Below, one piece after another: positions 1 through 10,471 of a stretch of DNA of 64,000 nucleotides. Source of the DNA: Chondrosia reniformis (taxonomy: Eukaryota; Porifera; Demospongiae; Chondrillida; Chondrillidae); assembly GCA_947172415.1 (NCBI GenBank), contig OX359194.1, positions 7,326,401 through 7,390,400 of the forward strand, read 5' to 3'. The notes under the pieces were generated by a model. It had not been told where the DNA came from and ran no database searches. It worked only from the letters and a program-made list of their open reading frames with translations. The position numbers and the translations under genes were made by a program. How positions within the stretch are numbered: the stretch's first letter is position 1; each line of letters starts with the position of its first letter.

Positions 1-121
1 TACCGGACAATCCGTCAAATTTAAAACTCGTCAAATTTAAAACTCGTCAAATTTAAAACTCGCCAAATGATAAAATTAGGCATTTTGCCAAATATATTGC
101 CCGCCAAATTTTCCCGTTATG
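1..121. repeat. MITE-like fragment, possibly cut by the window start
   Basis: The segment carries repeated CGTCAAATTTAAAACT-type units and ends in AAATTTTCCCGTTATGTGG. That end resembles, in reverse, the terminal inverted repeat of the complete small element at 2875-3004. It is probably a diverged relative; the other end is not clear. Confidence 0.45.
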
Positions 122-364
122 TGGGGAAAATAAATATGTATATCATAATATATAACACCTATAGATATAGGTAAACATATATTTAGGTGAACATACGTAT
201 ATACATGTGCGGATGCTATATAATTCCTCTGTTTAATGGAGCAGTGAGATTGATTGCTGTCTCAAATAATAAGAATCCTAGTACTTGTTTAGTTGTAGTT
301 TGTTTGATAATGCTTTAGAGATAAGTGACTGCTCTTACATTAATATTATAATATTATTTACCAG

Positions 365-2678
365 TGCTCAACTGATGTTGTCACAATATGTTTTGAGGGA
401 TCTCTTAACTGCTGATGAGTCCACTTTAAGAGAAAGGCTGCACTGGATACCTAGAAAATGTTTGAAAATGTTTTACAGGCTGTGTCATGCTTCTGTATCA
501 ACCCATCGATCAGATATACCATCCCATCAATCAGGTATACTATCCCATCAATCAGGTATACCAGCCCATCAATCAGGTGTACCAGCCCATCAATCAGGTA
601 TACCATCCCATCAATCAGGTATACCATCCCATCAATCAGGTATACTATCCCATCAATCAGGTATACCAGCCCATCAATCAGGTGTACCAGCCCATCAATC
701 AGGTATACCATCCCATCAATCAGGTATACCATCCCATCAATCAGGTATACTATCCCATCAATCAGGTATACCAGCCCATCAATCAGGTTTAGAATCTTAC
801 CATCCACGTGCACATTTACATGCACGTATATTTGATGGACCCATCCAACATTCGGAAGATAGAATATTTTCATCAGATGCTCAACAGCTACAATCAGGTA
901 CACAATACTTGGGTATTTTAATTATGAGAGTTTGTATTTGAAACCTTAAAGCAATCATGAATATGCATTAAAGGTCAGACCATAAGAAGCCATAGATTAA
1001 TAGGTCAAAATCTGCATTTGCAAATATGAAACATGACCTCACCAATCAGATGGTTTCTGGGTAATCTTAGACCATTATTGTAGTCAAGGGTAACCAGGTC
1101 ATTAGTTACTTGAGCTAGATATTTTAGTTGCATTTGGTTTGCAGAATGTAAATAAATTAGTCACAAAGGAGTATTAAATCACAAATTGAATTATTTACTC
1201 TTTAATAGAAGACTACCTAAATCTAGGTGAATCACAATTTCTGCTCTCATTTCCAATTGTCTCTCCTTCTTTCTGTTAGAGACTCCGCAACAAAACTCTA
1301 ATCAGCAAATATCTTTTAAAGTTCCCAACGTAGACATAAACCTGAATCAACCTGATATCATCACATCTTTTCCTAACCCGGAAAAAGGCAAACCTCCACA
1401 ATCAAAAGATGGTCATTTAAATATTGGTCCTAGTTCTCATATTGAGAATCCTAGAGGAAATGCCTCTATCCCCAAATCTACTAAAAGGAGATCCTCTTAC
1501 AATTTTACTAAGTTTTCAAGTCCTGATCCGGTGCCACTCAGAGATCTGAAATCTCAGCCAGTCATATCAAAGTATTTCAAGCAAACAAATCAGAGAAATG
1601 ACACTTTTGTCAAGGGAATAGAAAGACTTGTAGCACCTGGCAAGAAGACAGACCGGAACACCACTAAACCTAAATTGACCAGCCATAGTCCCTGGAAAAG
1701 TCAAAAATACAGGAAACTACTCTTCAGTTTCCTCAGCAAACACTGATAGCCTCAGGTATTGGTACGTATATATTGAAATTCAAACACAGGATAGCTACAA
1801 TATTATGTATACGTACATGCATTTGTGACTTTGCTTTATACGTATATTGTCTACCAGCACTTGTGTTATTATTCAGCTGCTTGGAATCAAAGGAGTGCCT
1901 TGCAGTGTTTTGAATCAGATGTCCCACCACCAAAGAGATATAAACCAACAGGTATACCAACAATTGAAACTCAGCAAGTTCAAAGGTTTGATCTAAAACA
2001 TTTCCAAGATGGCCAAGGTAAAACCTCTAAAACCAGCTTCATAAATTCAGACAGTTTTAAGCAGGAAGCATCAAGTGAAGGATCCCAGCTTCCTATGAGG
2101 TAATACATAGAATAATACATTTTTTTGCGAGAATTAGTGGCTTCATAATTCTTACTTCATGCCATGAAATTATAGCTCAAGTCATATTTCTAGTGAAATG
2201 ATCTACAGTATCATTGTGTCTACATACTAATATATGAATTCCATAGTGAGCGCATAGTTACGTAGGAACCAGTTGGATATAACAGGTGCTAATGTATTAT
2301 ACAGAAGTCCACTGAATCTTTGATGGCATCTCGTCTGGTCGGTTAGCATTCACATGCAACTGATTATGCCGCTTTGTGTCACCTGCTCTAGAATGTCTTT
2401 GGCCTCCTCCCACCTAAGATATGACATTATTGAGTGATTGAGTCCTACATTACTGGCACACGAATATGTATATATAATATTGGGTGCACGTGTGTTGGAC
2501 TTTTTGTTATTTATATGTACATAGTCGTGCTGATGGGTATTCAGGTCTGGGTACACCGGTACCAGGAGATGAGGAGGGTTACGTCCCAAAGAAATCAAAA
2601 TGGTCCCAGTGGATACAAGATGACAAGGAATGGTCTAATAGTTATTTTTCACCTCCACAAGTAGTCCCTCCGAGATAG
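365..2678 (+). CDS. Unrecognised PIP-box protein, C-terminal part (5' end missing)
   Basis: I do not recognise the family. Four exons can be joined: 365-897, 1280 to about 1755, 1877-2098 and 2525-2678 (TAG stop). Junctions 1/2 (phase 1) and 3/4 (phase 2) keep the frame. The first exon begins after a TTTACCAG acceptor, so earlier exons lie outside or were not found. Exon 1 encodes a short helical-looking segment and then fourteen 7-residue repeats of the type HQSGIPS. Exon 2 is polar and Lys/Ser/Pro-rich and contains QPVISKYF at 1555-1578, an exact match to the PCNA-interacting PIP-box pattern. The last exon is rich in Trp and charge (KWSQWIQDDKEW). In exon 2 the frame breaks after an A5 run at 1703-1707: as written it reaches a stop at 1744, while another frame stays open to the CAG/GTATTG donor and joins exon 3 in phase. 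A DNA repair or replication role is inferred only from the PIP box. Confidence 0.55.
504..797 (+). repeat. 21-bp minisatellite inside coding sequence, 14 units
   Basis: Fourteen 21-bp units encode seven-residue repeats (HQSGIPS, HQSGILS, HQSGIPA, HQSGVPA). The variants occur in a five-unit order (ILS, IPA, VPA, IPS, IPS) that runs twice and starts a third time, a 105-bp higher-order repeat. As 21 is a multiple of three and no unit has a stop, all three forward frames and one reverse frame stay open. Most units also contain CAG/GTATAC, which resembles a splice donor. Confidence 0.9.
1555..1578 (+). other. PIP box (PCNA-interaction motif)
   Basis: The encoded octapeptide QPVISKYF has Q at 1, I at 4 and the aromatic pair YF at 7-8, as in the consensus Q-x-x-[ILM]-x-x-[FYHW]-[FY]. 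It lies in a low-complexity polar region, as expected for a short linear motif. Binding to the DNA sliding clamp is inferred. Confidence 0.6.
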
Positions 2679-2874
2679 TGGAACAGGAATTAATGTGAAC
2701 TTCATTTTGACTATATTTCATTTAAATTCACAATTTTTAATTTATATCAGTAATATACACACAATTACACTCACATGTATAATTGTACATATAATGGTTT
2801 ATTTCCAAGCAACTCACAGATTGTTGGCATGCATGAAACCTACGTACATCCTAAAGTACCATTTTCCTACATGT

Positions 2875-3004
2875 TACCATATAGTGGGAAAATTTTGCAG
2901 GCAATATATTTGGTGAAATGCCCAATTTTAGCATTTGGCAAGTTTCAAACTACTCGCCAAATCACCAAATTTAAGTCCTCGTCAAATTTTCCCGCTATAT
3001 GGTA
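2875..3004. mobile_element. Complete MITE, 130 bp, TA-type ends
   Basis: The left end is TACCATATAGTGGGAAAATT and the reversed right end is TACCATATAGCGGGAAAATT, inverted repeats of about 20 bp with one mismatch. The element is too short to encode a transposase. It is a non-autonomous element related to those at 1-121 and 25822-26012. Confidence 0.75.
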
Positions 3005-3059
3005 GTTATCAATCTCATAGGAAGCTAATAATATAATAGACTATATACATGAGACTTAC

Positions 3060-3275
3060 GAGACTCAGGGTAGGCCCCTATAGAATTTTAGATGAGGATA
3101 CAGTTAGACTTACAGTACATACTTTCTTCCCTTTCTCCACTTCTCCATAAGGCCATGGCCTGGCTGCATGCACACATTTCTTGGTATTCCACCCTTTATT
3201 AGTGACCCTTAAGACCCTTATCTTAGATCTCTCTAAATCCTTAGCTCTCTATGATAAATCTAGGGGTCTTACATC
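3060..3275 (-). repeat. Dispersed repeat family A, reverse copy, diverged
   Basis: In reverse it shares blocks with the better copies at 8281-8560 and 54325-54580: CCTATAG...TTTAGATGAGGATACAG, TTCTCC, TTCCACCCTT and AGGGGTCTTA. No coding capacity was seen. Confidence 0.55.
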
Positions 3276-4950
3276 CATACATACTTATATTATGCAATAT
3301 ATGTATACATAAAAATTATATATACATATATTTAGATACAGTATACAGTAGATATAGGATTTCAAAATTATAGTCCGAGGAGGTCACAGCAATGCAGTGG
3401 CAAAACATAATTGCTATTATTTTTTATTTAATTACTCCATCCAAGTTGGCAATAGGTATTATTCATAGTCTAACTACATGTAAAATGTTTGTTGTACAAG
3501 CGAGTGTGCCCCGAGCTCAAAAATGCTTTTCAAGCCCCCCTTTCAAGACCAGGCTACAGCCATGCTATATGGGCTATATGTTTGATATTATCTTAATACG
3601 TATGGTGCATAGACAGGTTGACAAAGAGACAGTGTGACAAATTATTAAAATAATTTACTATAGATTTGAACACCTGCAATAAATAAATGAAGTAAGAGGT
3701 GATACCACTTGGTCATGCCTCATTTGCCATATAATCCTAGTAAGGACACAACAGCTGTCCGGCTAGACCATCCATTTGAGCGGATAAGGGTAGACTCTGG
3801 TTTCCAGTAAATGAACCCCTTGATTCCACCCATTACTGTAAGATATGAGGAGGTAGAAGATGTGTTCATGCATATAAATATCTTTTAATGTTGCATGTAC
3901 ATACACATATTTTATAAATACGTACGTACTATTCTTGTAAGTGCACCATGAAAATATTATACGATACAGAATTACGTATATTCATGACAGTGCATTAAAG
4001 CTATGGATGTGAATATCAATTCCAATCATTTCCAACCCTATTGCATATATATATACGTACATATGTTTTAATTATTTATATGTATAATCATAGAAATGTC
4101 ATGAAAAAAGATTTATAACAAGTAATTTCTTTTACTAATAAGTAGTCCTATTTGAAACATAATGAGGCTCTTTTCCTGTTCCTGTTTAAATTTATACGTA
4201 CTAGGGGGATTTGTAATATATATACAGTGTATATAGAAGACATAGACGTATATATTATATAGAATGTTTAGCACACTTGCAATTTTTTGAATCCTCTTTA
4301 CATATATTATATATATATATATGCCTTGGACCTAAAAAGCATCTCTTTATTCACTGTCACATATATATTCAAGAGTACTTGATTATTAATCAAATATTTA
4401 CAATTGACATAATTTAGTACATGTACACGTATATACCTGTATCCTATGTGTGTATATGTGAGTGACATACGTAGTAGCAATACCTTATAATCTTGCAATC
4501 CAAGTTGCTCCTTGAAGAATATACAGATGTAGTCGCAGGTGCATTCTTTCCAAAGCCATATGTATTAAAGTAATAAATTATTTCATGTTTCTGATGACCC
4601 AAATGACTTAATAAAAGGTACACATGAGAAGACTCTTAGTCTAGTTGAACAATTAGTCATAACAAAGTTAGGAAATATCTATCTTTCTTGTTATATAATA
4701 AACAGTATTAAAAAATCTAATAAAACTCTTCAATCTTCTTTCTACCATATTGAAATATCACAACTAAATTGTAAAAAGTTGTTCTATATATATATATATA
4801 CAGGAGTTTAAGAAAACCAAAAATCCATGCGTTGTTAATTTTTGAGATGATAACCCATTTTTCATACCATTACAAAATACGTACATAAAGAGTACACAGT
4901 GCAAGTTACAGATTATGTAAATATCAAGTACTACACAGTGTAAGTTACAT

Positions 4951-5072
4951 ACTATTCAGAATTTGGTCATTTTTAGCTGTTTCTTGTATGCACATATACG
5001 TACAAATTTGTACCCTTTCAATATAAAATTGTATACACTTGTACAAGAAACAGCTGCAAAGTCTGAATAGCT
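4951..5072. repeat. Imperfect inverted repeat (candidate hairpin)
   Basis: The left arm contains CTATTCAGAATTTGG and AGCTGTTTCTTGTA; the right arm, read in reverse, contains CTATTCAGACTTTG and AGCTGTTTCTTGTA. The arms are about 40 nt with mismatches and the loop is about 50 nt. It could be a fold-back element or an RNA hairpin. Confidence 0.6.
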
Positions 5073-5401
5073 GCTATTTAAGTTTATACCAGACTGTGTT
5101 AGATGTAAGTGACTCCTAGGATAATCACAATCAAGTATAATATTAAACAGAACAACACTTTAGTCACACTGCTGCAGGCTTGAAAGAGCATTGAAAAAGC
5201 ATTGAACTTCTCAACTTCTGCATAGAGAGTAGTAGTTTATATATGCAAATCATGTAAGGTAGAACACATGGTCTACCAATTACCTTTTCATAAGATTAAA
5301 GATGATGCATCTGGATGCCATAACAAAAGTTCCAGTCTTAATGGGGTCTCAGCCAATAACCACAGCAGATTTGATTATCCTTAAGAGGGAGCTAGGAACA
5401 C

Positions 5402-5559
5402 CGATGGTTGTTGCATGCATTCACATAATCATCTGGGTTAGAGACCGTTTTGGTAACCTGCACACAAGGACTTTATATGTCATACGATGTCCCTTGTGTG
5501 CAAGTTACCAAATAGTCTCTAACCCAGTTGATTATGTGAATGCATGCAACCAACCGTTG
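5402..5559. repeat. Long near-perfect hairpin, about 68-nt arms, 20-nt loop
   Basis: The left arm (5402-5469) and the reverse complement of the right arm (5490-5559) match almost base for base: TTGCATGCATTCACATAATC, CTGGGTTAGAGAC, TTTGGTAAC and TGCACACAAGG occur in both, with a few mismatches. The loop is 5470-5489. If transcribed it would fold into a long stem, compatible with a small-RNA precursor or a fold-back element. No flanking direct repeat was identified. Confidence 0.85.
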
Positions 5560-6240
5560 ATAATGCAAATGTTCATATCGTGTACAAACTCATTGGATAA
5601 GTATGTGTATATGTGTTAGTATGTGTGCTACCATGTTTAATTCAAATAGCATCATTCTAGATTTAATATTAAACACCGACCACTTAGATGCTAGTTAGAA
5701 TTTGTATCTGGCAAAATGTAGATAGCTAAAAGAGATGCAGAGGGTTCTGTACACAATATCAGCACTATCTGCTGGGTATTGATATCCGTTTCAGGTTATA
5801 TGTTTCTACATTTACTGGCATTTTTATTGTGAAGCAATGCATATGTCGTGATCGAAACCTTCAAACTACATCCTGAAATTTTGATGTATTTTTGATCTCA
5901 TTAAAAATGGCTATTATGTAATGTAAGTCAATCATAAAAAATATAATAAATGCTTCAGCTGCTACATGGAGTCACTTATATTATTTAACTGGTGAACAAT
6001 TCTACTGATCAAAGCAGATGCTACATGTTAAGCTTCAGTAGAGTTCCTAATAAAGCATTGAGATATACTTACAAATATCGCACATCTGCATACTTACAAG
6101 CTCAACTCAAAACTAGGAATAACATGTATAATACATTAAATCACTTCAAATGAATCTTCACAGCTACAACCATCTGTAAGTATGCGAACTTCTAACAACT
6201 AGCAGCCAGAGGTAAAATGAGATAATGACAGCATTTGTCC

Positions 6241-6250
6241 TATAAAAGGG
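6241..6250 (+). promoter_or_regulatory. TATA box of secreted gene 1
   Basis: TATAAAAGGG, a canonical TATA box, lies 114 bp before the ATG at 6355. That leaves room for a 5' leader of about 80 nt, rich in AAGAAGCAAGA. Confidence 0.7.
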
Positions 6251-6354
6251 TGTGCAGTTTGTGTATCATTCAGCAAACTAAAACAAGCAAGAAAGAGCAA
6301 GAAGAAGCAAGAGACAAGAAAACTTAAAATTTTGAACAATACTGAAGATAGAGA

Positions 6355-7230
6355 ATGAAAACCCTTTTCCAGGTAGCAGTGCTTGCAGCAACCATCTTAA
6401 TCCTTGCAATTGCAACACCAATCAGACTACGTCGCCAGCAGGATATCTATCCCAATCCGTACTGCCAGCGCCATGTCCAAGCATCCTTTAGTGAAGAAAA
6501 AAATGCAAAACTATTAAAAATGATAATTGTGCAGTGTAATTCTATTGCTGCAGCAGCAGCAAATGCTGCATTAGAATTCCCTGAAGTAACAGAAGACTGT
6601 GCCCCTGCCAGCTTCAATATTAACACTGATGATAGTATGGGTATTCAAAAGCTAGGATTGCTGTATCAAGGACTTGATAGTATAGTAGAGCTCTTTTTAG
6701 GTCTTTTGAGGGAAGCAAACATGATTGAGACCAACATTAGTGAAGATCAGCTAGAGAAACTGCAAACACTGGGAGTTTGGATGAGGGATTTGAGAGAAGT
6801 AGTCTTCAACAGTGTGAGTATATTTATACTGTATGTACATGTTTAGATAGATAGATTGATGGATGGATGGATATATATACTTATAAAGAATTTTATGAAC
6901 AGTATGCAATGTGTATATAGTACTCCCTGAGATATGCTTTTACTTATATTTATATTTGCATATACGTAGCTTCTAGCACATAACTGCTCTTGTGAAATGA
7001 ATGATTGTGTCATAATGAAAAATTCAACTGAAATCACTCAAAGCAGTGAAGACTCTTGTACCATTAAGGATTGCTTCAAGACAGTCATCACACAGTTTGA
7101 GAATATTGTGACTCAAGTCAAAGCAACAACTAAGGGCATTGCAACCAACAACCCATCCATAAGTGAAGCTGGGGATCCTCTTGCAATAACCTGTCTTGTG
7201 GTGAATTCTGGAGGATCTTACTGTGATTAA
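6355..7230 (+). CDS. Secreted Cys-containing protein, cluster member 1
   Basis: Two exons, 6355-6813 and 6970-7230, joined in phase 0 (AGT/GTGAGT donor, ACGTAG acceptor), give about 239 residues. I do not recognise the family. The N-terminus is a clear signal peptide (residues 1-20, MKTLF then VAVLAATILILAIA), followed by RLRR, a possible furin-type site. Exon 1 is mostly predicted helix with few Cys. Exon 2 opens with LLAHNCSCEMNDC, has several N-x-S/T sites and ends near YCD. The intron position, the Cys-x-Cys motif after it and the size match the three genes on the opposite strand at 10472, 15015 and 17184. A small secreted helical protein is likely; a cytokine- or effector-like role is inference from architecture only. 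Confidence 0.8.
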
Positions 7231-8280
7231 CAAACTAATTAAATATTTATTAACAGAGACCTTAGAGACTATTTAATATGTAGCTTTATATTAATTTTAT
7301 TATACTGTATATTATCTTACTAGGAGTTTTGAATGCTAATTTAATCAGTTTACTTGAAAATATTTAATGTAGTTTTACAAACCATAAACCTCTCTCTCCC
7401 CATTATAATACAGTAAGCTACCAAAATCATATAAATACAATCTAATACTAAACTTGCAAATTATTGTATATATATGAATGTCTGTGAGTAGTTAGAGCTG
7501 TGCATTTGCTAGAGTTTCAGCACTAATTAAATGTAAATGAAATTCCAATATATATTATGTAATTTATGTATGATGGAAGAGAGGCCAAATATTATATACA
7601 TACAAAATGCTCTGGCTTGGGCAACTATATAAGCAAATTAGAGATTATATATTGCAATTTATATAGTCACTGCAATGCATTATGTGAGAACCAACAAACT
7701 ATATATAGAAATTTACTTGAATGGTACAAGATTATCAGACTCTGCTTAAAGTAATATAGCATACAGATTCTAAACTGGTTATGTTTGGCCAGACTATTAG
7801 CTTTTTGCTTCCCAACAAAATTCAAAATGTTGAAACTTCTACTAAATCAACACTAGGAGTAGGAAGAATCTTCAGCTAAGGTCAAATCAAGTACTTAAGT
7901 TATATTTTCTCTACTTGTAACAGTTTTTGGGATTGGTATTTTTGTTGGTATATTGCATATTGCTAGGACATTGGTGTTTCAAGCAAGGAGCCTGTGTCAG
8001 GCCTAGGATAGCTTGTAGAGAGTGTGTCTCTGGTATCCACTGTTGCAGGAGATGCACAGTGGATGGGTGTTTTAATGCTGGATCAGTGACAAATTCTTTG
8101 AAAACCTTCTACATTCTGGTATTTGCCAGATTGCTAATATATACAGGGGGAATATTCAATAAATCAGAGGTGTAGTCTCTTATAATGGAAATTCCAAATA
8201 CTTGGTTACCTTCCAATAAAAGATCAATAGAGTACTTTGGAAATCCAAGGCATTTAGCCTACGTATATTTGCATAGTGAG

Positions 8281-8560
8281 TATGTGTGTATAAGGCCCCT
8301 AGATTTAGCATAGAGAGCCAATTAAGGATTCACAGAAGATCAAGATAAAGATACAGACAACGACTCCCAGGATCATTGATGAAGGGTGGAATTCCCAGAA
8401 GCAGCTGTCTGATCCAGTGGAGAAGAAGATGAAAGAAAGGAAAAGAAGAAAGAAAAGACTCCTGTATCCTCATCTAAAGCTCTCTTCGGGTTTAGTTCCC
8501 TTATAGGCTTTTTTTACAGAATAGGCATAGCATGTAGGAAAATGGTATATTAGATTTTTC
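8281..8560 (+). repeat. Dispersed repeat family A, good copy
   Basis: This copy is nearly identical to 54325-54580: GGATTCACAGAAGATCAAGA, TGATGAAGGGTGGAATTCCC, CAGTGGAGAAGAAGATGAAA and TCATCTAAAGCTCTCTTC occur in order in both. Partial or reversed relatives lie near 3060, 18660, 20620, 22940, 40600 and 56495. There is no coding content; the mechanism is unknown. Confidence 0.8.
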
Positions 8561-8997
8561 ATGGTTATAGTTAATATTTTAGTTATTCCGCCAACATTGT
8601 TTCTGTTAGCATATCCAGCCCTTCCAAGACTCCAAAGATAATCCACATATCTCATTCCTACTACCCTGAAGCTTGCTGCAAGAGTAAGAGTATATATACC
8701 TGATGCTTAAAACACTTGTGTGCGTTTACATGTTGTATATAAGTTACAAATCAACTGACTCCAAGTTTAGGTTCAGAATCTATAGAAAATGGAATATACA
8801 CAGTATAAGTTATATTGTAAAACGATAATTAAGTAATTTATACAGCTCCTAGGAGGATGTGAACCAAAATACTATATAATGATTATCTTAAGGGGATTTT
8901 TAAGAAATTTAAATTTAGCAGAATTTTTAATTAGGCCTCTGTTTTGGCAAAAAATGGGACAAACTTCAAAAGTAAAATTTTAGGTAATACAGGGCTA

Positions 8998-9007
8998 TAT
9001 AAAAGGG
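8998..9007 (+). promoter_or_regulatory. Orphan TATA box upstream of GC-rich segment
   Basis: TATAAAAGGG is identical to the TATA box of secreted gene 1, but no convincing protein gene follows. It might drive the GC-rich structured segment that begins about 300 bp downstream, or be chance in AT-rich DNA. Confidence 0.3.
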
Positions 9008-9299
9008 TTTAGCATTTGAGTGAATGGATGATCTGGTAACTGGTTAGCTAGAGGGGCAAATGAGGGCAGTGACGTAACTGTAATCTAAACTATGCTTTAA
9101 ACAATGTTGCACCGTAGTTTCAGCTATTTATGAACAGCGTATTTCTATGGATACTCAGAGCTGCCTGGTAGCGCAGGGACGCGAGAAGATATAGATTACG
9201 CTAACATTGAAGAAGACAGCAGTTGGATCGATTACACTGGTAATCGTTTTTTCCTTCTTTTTCTCTTTCTGTACATACAGAGTTGAGTATAAATAGTCC

Positions 9300-9680
9300 A
9301 TTTTAACATGACCATTCAGGCCTGCCAGCTTGGAGCCTCGGGTAAGGAAGTAAGTCTTAACTCGTTGGCTTGGCAGTGTCTAGGTTCCGTAGCTGCCCTG
9401 TATCGGTTGGTGCCATAGGGATGTGCTCACCAATTATTGATTTATCGATACAACGGAACCCGGGGAGGGATAAGGCCGGTTCTGTCGCTCTGTGACTACC
9501 AAAGCCGAAACTGCACCAGTTAGGCGTTACTAACGATCCTGGCCCCAGACGACCAGCGATGGAAGGACGGCTCGCATTGTGGATGGTAACGCGAACTCCC
9601 TGCGTCGAGCAAAATCCAAGTCACACCTCCTCGCGGTGCTCGACGGTAACAGCAGTCTCTGCTGGCTAACGTGACTGGTC
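9300..9680 (+). ncRNA. Candidate structured non-coding RNA or element leader
   Basis: The segment is clearly GC-rich against AT-rich surroundings and has no long reading frame. It shows nested pairing: GGTTCCGT (9383-9390) with ACGGAACC (9453-9460), inside that GTATCG (9400-9405) with CGATAC (9446-9451), and TTGGTG with CACCAA nearer the loop. A second stem pairs CGTCGAGC (9603-9610) with GCTCGACG (9638-9645). The strand is not settled, because inverted repeats pair on either strand. A transposable-element leader is the main alternative. Confidence 0.35.
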
Positions 9681-10471
9681 TTTTTTCTTCTTTCTTTTGC
9701 TGATTATCGCAAGATGTTTAGGAACACACTATTGCGGCTTTTTTCTCTTTTTTCCTTATCGTCAGCATATCGCGATAATTTTGAATTAGAGTTTGGGAAC
9801 CCATTGAGTATCCTAACACACTTGGGACGCTTTTTTTATTTTTTTTCCCTAAATTTATACGTTATACAAGTCGTCTCAATACACTTTAAGTGATTGATTC
9901 TCGTTGCATATATACCTACAATGCAAACACTATAAAATGATAGGGAATTTAATATCAATTCAGATTCAGTAAGTTTTTAAATAGAAAGCAACTTCCTTTT
10001 AATTTGTTCAGTTTATAATCTGAACTTGCAATTATTTATTCAATAAAAATGTGATGGATATTTATGCAGATATCACTTATAAATTTTGAAAATGTTCTTA
10101 ACAACCACAGTAGATTCCCTGAGTTGTAGCTAAGATCATATACATATGCATTACTGTTGGGTCTGTTGGGTTATAGACCATATGTAGCCTGTGCAAACGT
10201 GCAAAGGTACTATGAAAGGTTGCAGGCTTGATGATATAATTAAAACCCCATTATCACAACAGATATACGTATGTATACATGTAGGGAGAGAATTACGATG
10301 CATATTAGATTTTCATGCAGCAAGTGATTAAGAATCATCCCACTGTTACAAACATAATCAATTTAGTAATCATGGCACTAACTCTAACAACGTATGTCTA
10401 TTGCTTATTTTGTCAATGTCCTAATATGTTGTTTAAATTCCTGTTATAGCCTTATGGCCTCATGTACTATT

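Larger units (their letters stand above)
2679..6240. other. Intergenic region, no gene seen; repeats and hairpins
   Basis: AT-rich sequence between the PIP-box gene and the first secreted-protein gene. It holds a complete small inverted-repeat element (2875-3004), a copy of a dispersed repeat in reverse (about 3060-3275), an imperfect inverted repeat (about 4951-5072) and a long near-perfect hairpin (5402-5559). The reading frame at 5302-5619 is largely that hairpin and was not called as a gene. Confidence 0.6.
7231..10471. other. Intergenic region; repeat copy and GC-rich structured segment
   Basis: No confident gene. It contains a family A repeat (8281-8560), a TATA-like TATAAAAGGG (8998-9007) and a GC-rich segment with strong inverted repeats (about 9300-9680) that contrasts with the AT-rich flanks. 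A short Cys-rich open frame at 7927-8175 has no ATG and is left uncalled. Confidence 0.6.

Noticed and set aside
451..903. Reverse and alternative frames through the 21-bp minisatellite
   Set aside because: Shadows caused by a repeat unit divisible by three without stops.
5302..5619. 105-residue frame
   Set aside because: Most of it is the two arms of the hairpin at 5402-5559.
7927..8175. Cys-rich open frame (ACVRPRIACRECVSGIHCCRRC) with hydrophobic start
   Set aside because: No ATG at the start, no clear partner exon and no family match. An acceptor-like CTTGTAACAG precedes it, so an orphan exon remains possible.
9140..9240. Short peptide-like frame with YSEL and DYANIEEDSSW before a GTAATCG donor-like site
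   Set aside because: Too short, no start and no joining exon; ITIM-like wording is probably chance.
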